From Pseudomonadota bacterium (GTDB lineage: Bacteria; Pseudomonadota; Gammaproteobacteria; Xanthomonadales; Rhodanobacteraceae): 64,000 bases of DNA. The notes beneath the pieces were generated by a model. That model saw nothing but the letters and a program-made list of their open reading frames with translations, did not search any database and was not told where the DNA came from. This document shows positions 16,165-25,492 of this stretch, one piece after another. How positions within the stretch are numbered: the first letter of the stretch is position 1; each line of letters begins with the position of its first letter. The translations under genes were made by a program, and so were the position numbers. The stretch lies in assembly GCA_021793575.1 (NCBI GenBank), contig JAJYSM010000002.1:28695-92694 (forward strand), read 5' to 3'.

Positions 16165-17265
16165 TCAGCGGCGTGGCACCGCCGCGGTGCGCGGCGCGGT
16201 AGAGCCGCGCACCACCAGCTCGGGACGGAAGCCCTCGTTGGTGCTGTTCACCGGCTCGCCGTTGGCGTCGCGCTGCAGGTCGGTGATCAGCCGCTGCGCC
16301 GCGTGGCGGGCGATCTCCTCGGTGGCCTGGCGCGCGGTGGTCAGCGCCGGCCATGACTGCTTGGAAAACGGGCTGTCCTCGAAGCCGGCGATCGACAGCT
16401 CGTAGGGCACGTGGATGCCGTCCGAATGCGCCGCCGCCAGCACGCCGGCGGCGATCTCGTCGTTCGAGCCGAAGATGGCGCTGGGCCGGTCCTTCAGCGC
16501 CAGCAGCTTGCGCGCGCCGCGAAAGCCGTCGTCGAAGGTGAAGTCGCCCGGCACGATCAGCTTGCGGTCCAGCGCGATGCCGTAATCTTTCAGCGCATCC
16601 TCGTAGCCCTGGTAGCGTTCGGGGCTGGAGCGGTGCTCTCGGCCGCCCCACAGGAAGCCGATGCGCTGGTGGCCGAGCTGGATCAGGTGCTCGGTGATCG
16701 CGTAGGCGGCATCGCGGTCGTCCACGTAGACGCAGGGGTAGCCGTCCTGCGGATCCTGTCGCGCCGAGATGATCCGCATGAACGGGATCTTCGCCTCGCT
16801 CAGCGTGCGGATCAGCTGCGGCTGCTCGGACATCGGCGGCGCCAGCACCAGCCCGGCCAGCCGCGAGCGCCGCACCAACGTGCACAGCTCGTCGGCCAGC
16901 TTCGGCGAGGCCGAATCGCACGGATGGATCTGCAGGCCGAAGCCGCTGCTGCGGCATGCCGCCAGCACGCCGCGCTGCAGGTTGATAATGTAGTGCGCGT
17001 TGGGGTTGTCGTAGACCAGCCCCAGCGCATACGAGCGCGTGCTGCGCAGGCTGCGCGCGGAGGGGTCGGGCTGGTAGCTGAGCGCGTCGATCTCGCGCTG
17101 CACCTTGGCGCGGGTGCGCTCGTGCACGGAGGGCTCGTTGTTGATCACGCGCGACACCGTCTTCATCGAGACGCCGGCGCGTTCTGCAACATCCTTGATG
17201 GTGGCGCTGCGCAACCGCTGAACCTCATGCGTGGTGATGGTGGGCGCCGCTTGCGCCTCGCGCAT
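16165..17265 (-). CDS. nagR: LacI-family repressor, probable NagR of GlcNAc utilisation
   Basis: A 366-residue regulator with the LacI helix-turn-helix near the N-terminus (ATIKDVAERAGVSMKTVSRV, residues 21-40, and hinge SYQPDPSARSLRS). A periplasmic-binding-protein-like ligand domain follows (YALGLVYDNPN, FLWGGREHRSSPERYQGY, SNDEIAAGVL). It lies behind the MFS sugar transporter in the same direction, 36 bases from its stop, and next to glucokinase, TonB receptor and hexosaminidase genes. This matches NagR of Xanthomonas, which represses GlcNAc/chitin genes. A NagR-like palindrome upstream of glk supports the assignment. The inducer (probably GlcNAc-6-P) is inferred. Confidence 0.85.
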   Translation of the reverse strand: MREAQAAPTITTHEVQRLRSATIKDVAERAGVSMKTVSRVINNEPSVHERTRAKVQREIDALSYQPDPSARSLRSTRSYALGLVYDNPNAHYIINLQRGVLAACRSSGFGLQIHPCDSASPKLADELCTLVRRSRLAGLVLAPPMSEQPQLIRTLSEAKIPFMRIISARQDPQDGYPCVYVDDRDAAYAITEHLIQLGHQRIGFLWGGREHRSSPERYQGYEDALKDYGIALDRKLIVPGDFTFDDGFRGARKLLALKDRPSAIFGSNDEIAAGVLAAAHSDGIHVPYELSIAGFEDSPFSKQSWPALTTARQATEEIARHAAQRLITDLQRDANGEPVNSTNEGFRPELVVRGSTAPRTAAVPRR

Positions 17266-17301
17266 CCTAGCGTATGGCTATGCCGCGGGCGAATCCGCGC
17301 G

Positions 17302-18594
17302 TCACACCGCGGCGCCCTGGCCGACCCGGTGGCCCCGCAGCCCGTAGAACAGGATGTACAGGTAGCAGGGAATCATCAGCAGCGCGAACGCCAGCTGGAA
17401 GTCGATGTGCAGCTTGAGGTGGGCGAACAGCTGCGGCACCACCGCGCCACCGGCGATCGCCATTACCAGCAGCGCCGAGCCGCGCTCGGTGAGTGCGCCG
17501 AGTCCGCGGATCGCCAGCGGAAAGATCGCCGGCCACATCATCGCGTTGGCAAAGCCAAGCGAGGCGACGAAACCCACCGAGACATAGCCGCTGGTGAGGT
17601 AGGCGCCAATCGAGAACAGCACCCCGAGCACCGCCGAGATCGCCAGATAGCGCTGCTGCGACACCAGCCGCGGAATCAGCAGCAGGCCGGCCACGTAACC
17701 CAGCAGCATCGCCGCGAGGGTGAATGCGGTGAAGAACTTGGTCTGATCCAGCGGCAGGTGAAAGCTGGCGCCGTAGGTGCCGATCGCATCGCCGGCCATC
17801 ACCTCCACGCCCACGTACAGAAACAGGCACAGCACGCCCAACCACAGGTGCGGAAAGTGGCGCAGGCCGCGCTGCAAACCGGCATCGCTGGCGCGCGCCG
17901 GCGTGCGGTTGGCCGAGGCCGCCTCGATGTCCGGCAGCGACGAGCGCGCGATCCACACCGCCAGCAGTACCAGCACACCGGCCATCAGCAGATAGGGCGC
18001 GTGGATCTTCGCGGCAAACACGTCCAGCAGCTGATTGCGCGTCGCCGGATCGGCCGCCTTCACCTGCTGGTCGAGATCGCCGATGCCGTTGAGCACGAAG
18101 GTGCCGATCAACAGCGGCGCCAGGATGCCGGCCAGCTTGTTGCAGATGCCCATGAAGGCGATCCGCCGCGCACCGGTCTCGATCGGCCCGAGAATGCTGA
18201 TATAGGGGTTCGACGCCGTCTGCAGCAGCGACAGTCCCGCACCGATCACGAACAGTCCGCTCAGCGCGCCGGCGAACACACGCAGACTGCCGAACTGCGC
18301 GAACAGCACGGCGCCGATCGCCATCACGAACAGCCCCAGCGCCATGCCTTTCTTCATCCCAGTGCGCCGCAGCAGCAGCGAGGCCGGCAGCGAAAACACC
18401 AGGTAGGAAATGTAGAACGCGAACGGCACCAGGAACGCATAGGCATCGGGCACCTGGAACGCCAGCTTGACGAAGGTGATCAGCGGTCCGTTGAGCCAGG
18501 TGACGAAGCCGAAAATGAAAAACAGCATGCCGATGATCAGCATCGGTCCGACATGCGTGCGATGGGATGGTGCTGCCGCCAGCGTTGTTGCCAT
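17302..18594 (-). CDS. nagP: Sugar MFS transporter, FucP/GluP family (NagP-like)
   Basis: A 430-residue membrane protein with 12 predicted helices. It begins PMLIIGMLFFIFGFVTWLNG, the FucP/GluP first helix in which the Asn of FVTWLN is conserved. FGSLRVFAGALSGLFVIGAGLSLLQTASNPY matches helix 4 of the family, with LQTASNPYI as its signature, and GICNKLAGILAPLLIG is also typical. These proton symporters take up glucose, galactose, fucose or GlcNAc. Next to a LacI regulator and chitin-related genes, GlcNAc is the most likely substrate. The ATG at 18594 has a GGGGAG site nine bases before it; the frame continues upstream but the extension has no coding character. Confidence 0.88.
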   Translation of the reverse strand: MATTLAAAPSHRTHVGPMLIIGMLFFIFGFVTWLNGPLITFVKLAFQVPDAYAFLVPFAFYISYLVFSLPASLLLRRTGMKKGMALGLFVMAIGAVLFAQFGSLRVFAGALSGLFVIGAGLSLLQTASNPYISILGPIETGARRIAFMGICNKLAGILAPLLIGTFVLNGIGDLDQQVKAADPATRNQLLDVFAAKIHAPYLLMAGVLVLLAVWIARSSLPDIEAASANRTPARASDAGLQRGLRHFPHLWLGVLCLFLYVGVEVMAGDAIGTYGASFHLPLDQTKFFTAFTLAAMLLGYVAGLLLIPRLVSQQRYLAISAVLGVLFSIGAYLTSGYVSVGFVASLGFANAMMWPAIFPLAIRGLGALTERGSALLVMAIAGGAVVPQLFAHLKLHIDFQLAFALLMIPCYLYILFYGLRGHRVGQGAAV

Positions 18595-18671
18595 GAGTGA
18601 TGCTCCCCGGTGGTCGGCGCGGTGCGCCCCGCTCGAAAGGACGGCGCCGAAGGCTCCTTTATTCGCCATAA

Positions 18672-18688
18672 AGTGCATCGTTGTCAAT
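18672..18688. promoter_or_regulatory. Weak NagR-box-like site upstream of nagP
   Basis: The sequence TCGTTGTCAATT keeps the right half of the palindrome found at 18872-18889, but the left half (AGTGCA) is degenerate. It lies about 80 bases upstream of the nagP start, where a repressor site would be expected. Being half-conserved, it is only a candidate. Confidence 0.35.
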
Positions 18689-18871
18689 TGGCACGGCACC
18701 ATGGCCATCACGACGGCCGCCGGCGCCGCATGCGCAGGGCTGTCGTGCCCGTGGCATCGACCGCGCCTGGCCTGCATGCGGGCGATCGAGCCAGCCTGCC
18801 CGCAGGAAGCGCTTCTTGCAGGGCACTATTGGCGACGGCAGCAGTACCCGCAAAAAACTTTCCCTTGGCCT

Positions 18872-18889
18872 ATTGACACCGTTGTCATT
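18872..18889. promoter_or_regulatory. NagR-type operator upstream of glucokinase
   Basis: ATTGACACCGTTGTCATT matches 16 of 18 positions of the NagR box as I recall it from Xanthomonas (AATGACARCGYTGTCATT). It is a near-perfect inverted repeat about a central CG, as usual for LacI-family operators. It also contains TTGACA, so bound NagR would cover a -35 box reading towards glk. Binding is inferred from consensus and position. Confidence 0.72.
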
Positions 18890-19029
18890 TTGAAGACAGA
18901 CTCGCCCCCATCCGGGCTGCAGCGGCCGCCGGTGACGAGCCTTCGTCGTCCGGCATCCGGCCCGCTCGGCACCAATCCGATCAGCAGCGGCCCATACAGC
19001 ACGGGCCAGACCATCAGGGGAGCGCGGGA

Positions 19030-20154
19030 GTGGGGGATATCGCCAACCAGCAGCATGCATCCCGCGCGCCGGCGGCCGCGCTGGCCGACGCGCCGGCGGC
19101 GCGCGGCATGGCGTCCGCCGGCGCGGCCGCGAGCGAGCCGTTTCTGGCCGCCGACGTGGGCGGCACGCATGCCCGCGTCGGGCTGGTGGTCGGCAGCAGC
19201 GACCCCGCCCGGCCGATCCGCGTGCTGCATTACCACCGTTACAGCTGCGCCGACTGGTCGGACCTGACGGCGATGCTGCAGGACTTTGTGCAGCAGCTGG
19301 CCGGCACCCCGCACGCGGCGGCGCGCAGCCGCATCGAGCACTGCGCGGTGGCCTGCGCCGGCTACGTGCTGGACGACGCCGTGGTGAACGAGAACCTGCC
19401 GTGGCCGGTGTCGATCCGCGCCATCCGCCACGGTCTGGGCATCCGCCGGCTGGCGGTGGTCAACGATTTCGAGGCGGTCGCCTACGCCACCCAGTTCCTC
19501 GGCGCCAACGACACGCGGCCGGTGATAGAAACCGCGCAGCCGCCGCTGCCGGGGCCTGTGCTGGTGATGGGGCCAGGCACCGGGCTGGGCTCGGCGGTGC
19601 TGCTGCCGGGCCAGCCGCGGGCGCAGGTGCTGGCCAGCGAGGCGGGGCTGGTGTCGCTGGCGCCGGGCACCGAGCGCGAGATCGAGATCCTGCGCGTGCT
19701 GCGCCGCGAGCGTGCGCACGTGTCGTACGAGGACGCGCTGTCCGGCCCCGGCCTGCTCAAGCTCTACCGCGCGCTGTGCGAGCTGCGCGACGGCACGCCG
19801 CGGCTGCTCACGCCAGCCGAGGTCACCGGCGCGGCGCTGGCCGGCAGCGACGGCGCCGCGCTGGAGGCGCTGCACGTTTTCTGCGGCCTGCTGGGCAGCT
19901 TCGTGGCCGACCTGGTGCTGCTGTATCGTGCCAGCGGCGGCGCCTATCTGGCCGGCGGCATCCTGCCGCAGATCCTGCCGTTCCTGCAGGCCAGCACGTT
20001 TTCCGAGCGTTACTTCAACAAGGGCGTCATGCGCGCCTACCTGCAACAGGTTCCGGTGCGGTTGATCGAGCACGGCCAGCTGGGCGTGCTCGGCGCAGCC
20101 GGGATGTATCTGGACAGCGGCATGCCCAGTGACGGGCGCGACGAGAGTTCGTGA
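19030..20154 (+). CDS. glk: Glucokinase-family sugar kinase of the GlcNAc locus
   Basis: A 374-residue kinase of the bacterial glucokinase family (ASKHA fold). The phosphate-1 motif is LAADVGGTHARVGLV, the sugar-binding segment VVNDFEAVAYATQFL contains the catalytic Asp, the phosphate-2 loop is GPGTGLGSAVLL, and the adenosine site is YLAGGILPQILPFLQ. It phosphorylates glucose or, in this context, GlcNAc (NagK-II role). The start is GTG 19030, seven bases after AGGGGAG; ATG 19108 would remove a 26-residue Ala-rich leader and is also plausible. It is followed by the TonB receptor in the same direction. Confidence 0.88.
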   Translation: MGDIANQQHASRAPAAALADAPAARGMASAGAAASEPFLAADVGGTHARVGLVVGSSDPARPIRVLHYHRYSCADWSDLTAMLQDFVQQLAGTPHAAARSRIEHCAVACAGYVLDDAVVNENLPWPVSIRAIRHGLGIRRLAVVNDFEAVAYATQFLGANDTRPVIETAQPPLPGPVLVMGPGTGLGSAVLLPGQPRAQVLASEAGLVSLAPGTEREIEILRVLRRERAHVSYEDALSGPGLLKLYRALCELRDGTPRLLTPAEVTGAALAGSDGAALEALHVFCGLLGSFVADLVLLYRASGGAYLAGGILPQILPFLQASTFSERYFNKGVMRAYLQQVPVRLIEHGQLGVLGAAGMYLDSGMPSDGRDESS

Positions 20155-20259
20155 GCCAGGCAGAACCAACGTATTGAACCGGGCGCAAGCCCCGATCGCC
20201 ACACAGCGCCGGCCGGTCAACCACCATCCGCGCTGACTTGCCTCTGAGGGGAGGACACC

Positions 20260-23019
20260 ATGTCATATCGCAAGACTCTGCTAGCCGCGAGCATCGTCGC
20301 CGGCCTATGCCTGTCCGGCGCGCTGTCCGCGCAGGACAGCACCCCGACCACCACGGGCGCCGCCAAACCGGCGCCACCGAAGCGATCCAGCGTGAAGGAG
20401 CTGGGCACGGTCATCGTCACCGGCATCCGCGACAGCGAGGCCGAATCGCTGGCCCTGAAGAAGGACGCCAATTCGCACGTCGAGATCGTCACCGCCGAGG
20501 ACATCGGCAAGCTGCCGGCGCGCAATGTGGCCGACACCCTGCAGCGCCTGCCGGGCGTCAACATCAGCTCGGCCAGCGCCAGCGAGGGCGGCTTCGACGA
20601 AAACGACCGCGTCAGCCTGCGCGGCACCAACCCCAGCCTGACCCAGACCCTGGTCAACGGCCACACCATCGGCACCGGCGACTGGTTCGTGCTGAGCCAG
20701 GTGCAGACGGTGGGGCGCAGCGTCAGCTACAGCCTGCTGCCCTCGGAAATCGTCAGCGAGGTGGTGGTGCACAAGACCTCGGAGGCGCGCATCCAGGAAG
20801 GCGGCGCCGCCGGCTCGGTCGACATCATCACGCGCAAGCCGCTGGAGTACAGCAAGCCGTATACCGCGGAGGCCTCGGTCGGCGGCGTCTACTCCGACCT
20901 GCCCGGCAGCACCGAGCCGCAGTTCAGCGGCCTGTTCAACTGGAAGAACGCCGCCAACACCATGGGTCTGCTGGTGCAGGGCTTCTACGAGAAGCGCAGC
21001 CTGCAGCGCAACGGCCAGGAGATCGTCGGCGGCTACAACCAGATCGCCGCCACCGACCCGATCGCGACAGCCCATCCCGACCTCGCGGGCGTGTACTACC
21101 CGAACCTGATCGGCGCCGCGCTGTTCACCCAGCAGCGCGTGCGCAAGGGCGGCCTGATCGACTTCGAGATCAAGCCCACCGACAACCTCACGCTGAACCT
21201 CAGCGGCTTCTACTCCAAGCTCAAGGCCGACAACTACAACCGCAACTACCTGATGTGGGCGAGCCAGTTCGTGCCGAGCGGCGCCGGGCTGCAGCCGGGC
21301 TACACGGTGCAGAACAATGTGCTCAGCAGCGCCACCTTCGCCCCGGTGCCGGGCAGCACCGTCCCCTACGGCGTGTATGACCAGATCTCGCGTCCGGGTG
21401 CCGCCTCCGAATCCAACTACGTAACCCTGGACGCGGACTGGCGCGCCACCGACCACCTGAGCTTCAAGGGTCAGGTCGGCACCACCCAGGGCAAGGGCAG
21501 CAGCCCGACCCAGGACGTGATCGAGCTGGGCAACAACGCCGGCGGCGGCGCCAGCTGGGGCATGCGCGGCATAGGCCAGCCGACCAACTGGTCGCTGGGC
21601 GCCAGCAACAATTCCCCCGCCGGCATCCTGCCCCAGGCGGGCTGGATCTTCGGTGCGCAGGGCATCCAGGTGAAAGACAAGGAGACCTAGTTCCAGGGCG
21701 ACGGCGAGCTGGATTTCGACGACGGCGCGCTGTCCTCGCTCGACTTCGGCATGCGTTATGCCGACCACACGCGCGAGAACCCGTTCGAGGTGGCGCAGGG
21801 CCCCAACTTTGCCAGCGCCTGGCAGAATCCGGCCGCCTACCCGACCACTTACTCAAACTATCCGGGCGATTTTGGCAGCTCGCTGGGCGCCACTTTCCCC
21901 AGCAACATCTGGTACTACACCCCGGGCCAGCTGGCCGCCATCGACGCGCAGTTCGCCAATCGCAACCCGGTCACCCGTTTCTACTTCAACGACATCTACA
22001 AGGTGAACGAGAAGGACGGTGCGGCCTACCTGCAGGCCAATTTCGCCGGTGACCGCTGGTCCGCCAACGTGGGCGTGCGCTACGTCAACACCAGGGAGAA
22101 CATCGGTTACACCAGCACCGCGCCGGACGCCAGCGCGACCACGGTGACCGGCCCGATCACCGGCTCGGCCTTCGGCAACTACTACTGGGACACCTACCAG
22201 CACAGCTACGGCAAGCTGCTGCCCAGCGCGAACTTCAAGTTCGACATGACCGACAGCCTGATCGCGCGCTTCGCCTTTTCGCAGACGATGACGCGACCGG
22301 ACTACTCGGCGCTGGCCGGCTCGGTCTCGGCGGATGACCTCACCCACACCGGCAGCGGCGGCAACCCGCAGCTGAAGCCGCTGATCTCCACCAACTTCGA
22401 CGCGGCGCTGGAATGGTACTTCGCCCCGCGCGGCCTGCTTTCGGCCAGCGTCTACAACATGCAGCTGACGGACTACGTCAATTTCGGCAACCAGAACCGC
22501 GTGTTCAAGGACATGCAGGCCAGCAACGCGGCCGGGCATGACGTGTTCAACACCTACCTGATCAGCGTGCCCACCAACGTCGGCGGCAACGTCAAGGGCG
22601 TGGAGCTGAACTACATCCAGCCGATCGGCAAGAACTTCGGCGTGGCCGCCAATTACACCTACGCCGACGGCCACACCGACAACGGCCAGCCGCTGTCGGG
22701 CACCTCAAAGAAGACCTACAACGTATCGGGCTACTTCGAGAACGACCGCTTCAACGCGCGGCTGAGCTACACCTACCGCTCGTCCTTCTATGCGGGCGTC
22801 AGCCGCACCGACACGTTCTTCCAGTCCGGCATCGGCAACCTGGCACTGTCGGTGGGGTACAAGCTCAGTGACCAGCTGTCGCTGTCGCTGGACGCGATGA
22901 ACCTCAACAACCCCAAGCTGAAGTACTACACGCAGAACGCCGCCTACGGCAAACAGCCCTATGCCTTCTACACCAACGGCCGCCAGTACTACCTGACCCT
23001 GCGTTACAAGTTTTTCTGA
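20260..23019 (+). pseudogene. TonB-dependent receptor interrupted by one in-frame TAG
   Basis: The frame is coding throughout 920 codons except for TAG at 21688-21690, between QGIQVKDKET and FQGDGELDFDDG. A TGG to TAG change (Trp) is the simplest explanation. The N-terminal piece (476 residues) has a signal peptide (LAASIVAGLCLSGALSAQ), the TonB box region VKELGTVIVTGIRDSEAESL and the plug (IGKLPARNVADTLQRLPGV). The C-terminal piece carries barrel strands ending in the outer-membrane signature LRYKFF. A strong GGGGAGG ribosome-binding site precedes the ATG. In this locus it would import chito-oligosaccharides. As read, only the plug and part of the barrel are made. Sequencing error cannot be excluded. 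Confidence 0.88.
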
Positions 23020-23067
23020 GTCACGCGTCTCTCGACGCGAGCCACGGACGGCTCACCATTCTCCCCA

Positions 23068-23104
23068 GACGGGCCCGGTTGCATGTTCCCGGGTCCGTCG
23101 TTTT
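23068..23104 (+). terminator. Rho-independent terminator after the TonB receptor gene
   Basis: GACGGGCCCGG (23068-23078) pairs with CCGGGTCCGTC (23089-23099), with one G-T pair. The ten-base loop is followed by GTTTT. It lies 49 bases after the receptor stop and before the hexosaminidase gene, so the receptor transcript probably ends here in part. Confidence 0.7.
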
Positions 23105-23161
23105 GCGGGCGAGGCCCGCGCCGCGCGTGGCATGCTGCGGCCTCTGCGACGGAGACTGCCG

Positions 23162-25492
23162 ATGACACGCCGTTTGCTTCTTGCCTGCGCCGCCCTGTGC
23201 GCCGCGCTGTCCGTGCCCGCCACGCCGATGGCTGCGACGGCGGCAAGCCCATCACTGATTCCGCTGCCGGCCCGGCTCAAGCTGGCCAGCGGGCGCCTCA
23301 CCGTCGATGCGCACACGACTATCGTGGTCGCCGACCACAGCGCCGCCAGCCGCCGCACGGCGCACTACCTTGCCGCGCTGCTCGCGCGCACCCGCGGCCT
23401 GGCGTTGCGCGTCAGGCAGGGTGCGCCGAGCGCGCCGATGATCCTGCCGGCGATCGTGCTGCAGCGCGACCCGCGCGCGCCGGTGGCCGAGCCGGGTGGC
23501 TACGCGCTGGACGTCACGCCGCGAGGCGTGCGGATCACCGCGCGCAGCGATGTCGGTCTGTTCCACGGCGCGGTCACGCTGTGGCAGCTGCTCACGCCGG
23601 ATGTGCGGCGTGGCGCGGTGACGCTGCGGGCGCTGCACATCCGCGACTGGCCGCGCTTCCGCTGGCGCGGGCTGATGCTGGATTCCGTCCGGCACATGCA
23701 GTCGGTGGCCGGGATCGAGCGGCTGCTCGACCAGATGGCGCAGCACAAGCTCAACGTCTTCCACTGGCACCTCACCGACGACCAGGGCTGGCGTATCGCG
23801 ATCCCCGGCTATCCCGCGCTGACCCGTATCGGCGCCTGGCGCACGCCGCCGGACGCCGGCCGCGACGGCGAGCCGCTGCGCTACGGCGGCTACTACACGC
23901 CGGCGCAGATCCGCCAGCTGGTGGCGTACGCGGCGGCGCGCTACATCACCGTGGTGCCGGAAATCGACATGCCCGGCCACGCGCAGGCGGCGGTGGCGGC
24001 GTACCCGCAGCTGGGCGTCACCGGCCAGCGCCCGCCGGTGTCGGTGGACTGGGGCATCAACCCCTACCTGTACAACGTGGACGAACCCACCTTCCGCTTC
24101 ATCGACCGCGTACTCGACGAGGTGATGGCGCTGTTCCCCTCGAAGTTCATTCACGTCGGCGGCGACGAGGCGATCAAGGACCAGTGGCAGGCCGCGACCG
24201 CGGTGCAGGCGAAGATGCGTGCGCTGGGCCTGAAGAACTCGGACGCGCTGCAGGGCTGGTTCATCGCCCGCGTCGGCAAGTATCTCGCCGCGCACGGGCG
24301 CCGGCTGATCGGCTGGGACGAGATCCTCGACGGCGGCGCGATGCCGGCCGACGCCATCGTGATGTCGTGGCGCGGCACGGACGGTGCGGTCAAGGCGGCC
24401 AGGGCGGGCTACGACGTGGTGCTGTCGCCGGCGCCCGAGCTGTATTTCGATCAGCTGCAAAGCGACCGCGCCGACGAATACGCCGGCCGGCTGCCGGTGG
24501 AAACGTTGGCCAGCGTGTACGCCTTCGAGCCGGTGCCGAAGGCGCTCGATGCGGCGCAGGCGCGCCACGTACTGGGTGCCCAGGCCAACGTGTGGACCGA
24601 ACACATGCCGACCATGGCGCACGTGGAGCACGCGGTGTTTCCGCGGCTGGACGCGCTCAGCGAGGTCGACTGGTCGCCGGCCGCCGCGCGCAGCTGGAAG
24701 GGTTTCCTGGCGCGGCTGCCGGCGCAGTTCGCGCGTTACCGGGCGCAGCGCATCGGCTATGCCGACAGCGCGTTCGCACCGGACATCGCGCTGGACCGCA
24801 ACGCCGCGCTGGCCGACGGCCACGCCACCGTCACGCTGTCCGATCAGGCGGATTTCGGTGCGCTGCACTACACGCTGGACGGCAGCGTGCCGGGCCTGCA
24901 GTCGCCGCGGTATCGCACGCCGTTCGCGGTGACGCTGCCGGTCACCGTGCGCGCGGCCAGCTTCGCCGCCGACGGCAGCGCGCTGGCCGCACCGCGCCAG
25001 CGCGTGCTCGATCGCGCGCATCTGCTCAGCCGCAGCGGCAACGCGATGCCCAACTGCCCCGGCAGCGATTTCCGCCTGCGCGTGCAGCCGATGCCGGACG
25101 CCACCAGCACGGCGCCGGTCTACAGCATCAACGTGTTCGACAGCTGCCAGCTGTTTCCGGCCACGCGCATGGACGGCGTGGCGGCGATCCACGTCGACGC
25201 AGTGCGGCTGGAGCGCAATTACGCGCTGGCGCATGACCAGAAGCTGGTGGTGTCGCGCCCGCACCGCACGCCGTTCGGCGAGCTGGTGGTGCATCAGGAC
25301 CAGTGCAACGGTGCGGTGCTGGCCACGCTGCCGCTGCCCGATCCCGCGCACAGCGCGCGCACCTTCACGCTGGATGCGCCGCTGCCCGCGCTGACCGGCG
25401 CGCACGCGCTGTGCCTGATCTACACCGCGCCCATTGACGGCCCGCTGTACGCGCTGGGCCGCGTGTCGCTGCGGGCCGCGAAGTCGCCATGA
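23162..25492 (+). CDS. hex: Secreted beta-N-acetylhexosaminidase, GH20
   Basis: A 776-residue exported glycoside hydrolase. The signal peptide is RRLLLACAALCAALSVPA, followed by the GH20b N-terminal domain and the catalytic barrel starting RWRGLMLDSVRHMQSV. FHWHLTDDQGWRI and FIHVGGDEAIKDQW (catalytic Asp-Glu about residues 335-336) are diagnostic of family 20. A C-terminal domain with a chitobiase-type segment (LHYTLDGSVPGLQSPRYR) follows. It releases terminal GlcNAc or GalNAc from chitin oligomers, supplying GlcNAc to the transporter and kinase upstream. ATG 23162 has a GGAGA site. Its stop overlaps the next start as ATGA. Confidence 0.94.
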   Translation: MTRRLLLACAALCAALSVPATPMAATAASPSLIPLPARLKLASGRLTVDAHTTIVVADHSAASRRTAHYLAALLARTRGLALRVRQGAPSAPMILPAIVLQRDPRAPVAEPGGYALDVTPRGVRITARSDVGLFHGAVTLWQLLTPDVRRGAVTLRALHIRDWPRFRWRGLMLDSVRHMQSVAGIERLLDQMAQHKLNVFHWHLTDDQGWRIAIPGYPALTRIGAWRTPPDAGRDGEPLRYGGYYTPAQIRQLVAYAAARYITVVPEIDMPGHAQAAVAAYPQLGVTGQRPPVSVDWGINPYLYNVDEPTFRFIDRVLDEVMALFPSKFIHVGGDEAIKDQWQAATAVQAKMRALGLKNSDALQGWFIARVGKYLAAHGRRLIGWDEILDGGAMPADAIVMSWRGTDGAVKAARAGYDVVLSPAPELYFDQLQSDRADEYAGRLPVETLASVYAFEPVPKALDAAQARHVLGAQANVWTEHMPTMAHVEHAVFPRLDALSEVDWSPAAARSWKGFLARLPAQFARYRAQRIGYADSAFAPDIALDRNAALADGHATVTLSDQADFGALHYTLDGSVPGLQSPRYRTPFAVTLPVTVRAASFAADGSALAAPRQRVLDRAHLLSRSGNAMPNCPGSDFRLRVQPMPDATSTAPVYSINVFDSCQLFPATRMDGVAAIHVDAVRLERNYALAHDQKLVVSRPHRTPFGELVVHQDQCNGAVLATLPLPDPAHSARTFTLDAPLPALTGAHALCLIYTAPIDGPLYALGRVSLRAAKSP

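Larger units (their letters stand above)
18595..19029. other. Divergent intergenic region of the GlcNAc locus
   Basis: The 435 bases between nagP (minus) and glk (plus) contain no gene. They hold one strong NagR-like operator (18872-18889) and a weaker half-conserved one (18672-18688), both described separately. A minor AT-rich stretch around 18850-18895 probably contains the glk promoter, as TTGACA is embedded in the operator. Confidence 0.6.

Noticed and set aside
16411..18600. Open frame of 729 codons on the plus strand antisense to nagR and nagP
   Set aside because: The opposite strand encodes clear LacI and MFS proteins. The plus translation is Gln/Arg/His-rich noise.
23020..23161. Possible second promoter hairpin before the hexosaminidase gene
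   Set aside because: The dyad there is followed by T residues and sits just after a stop codon, so it is better read as a terminator.
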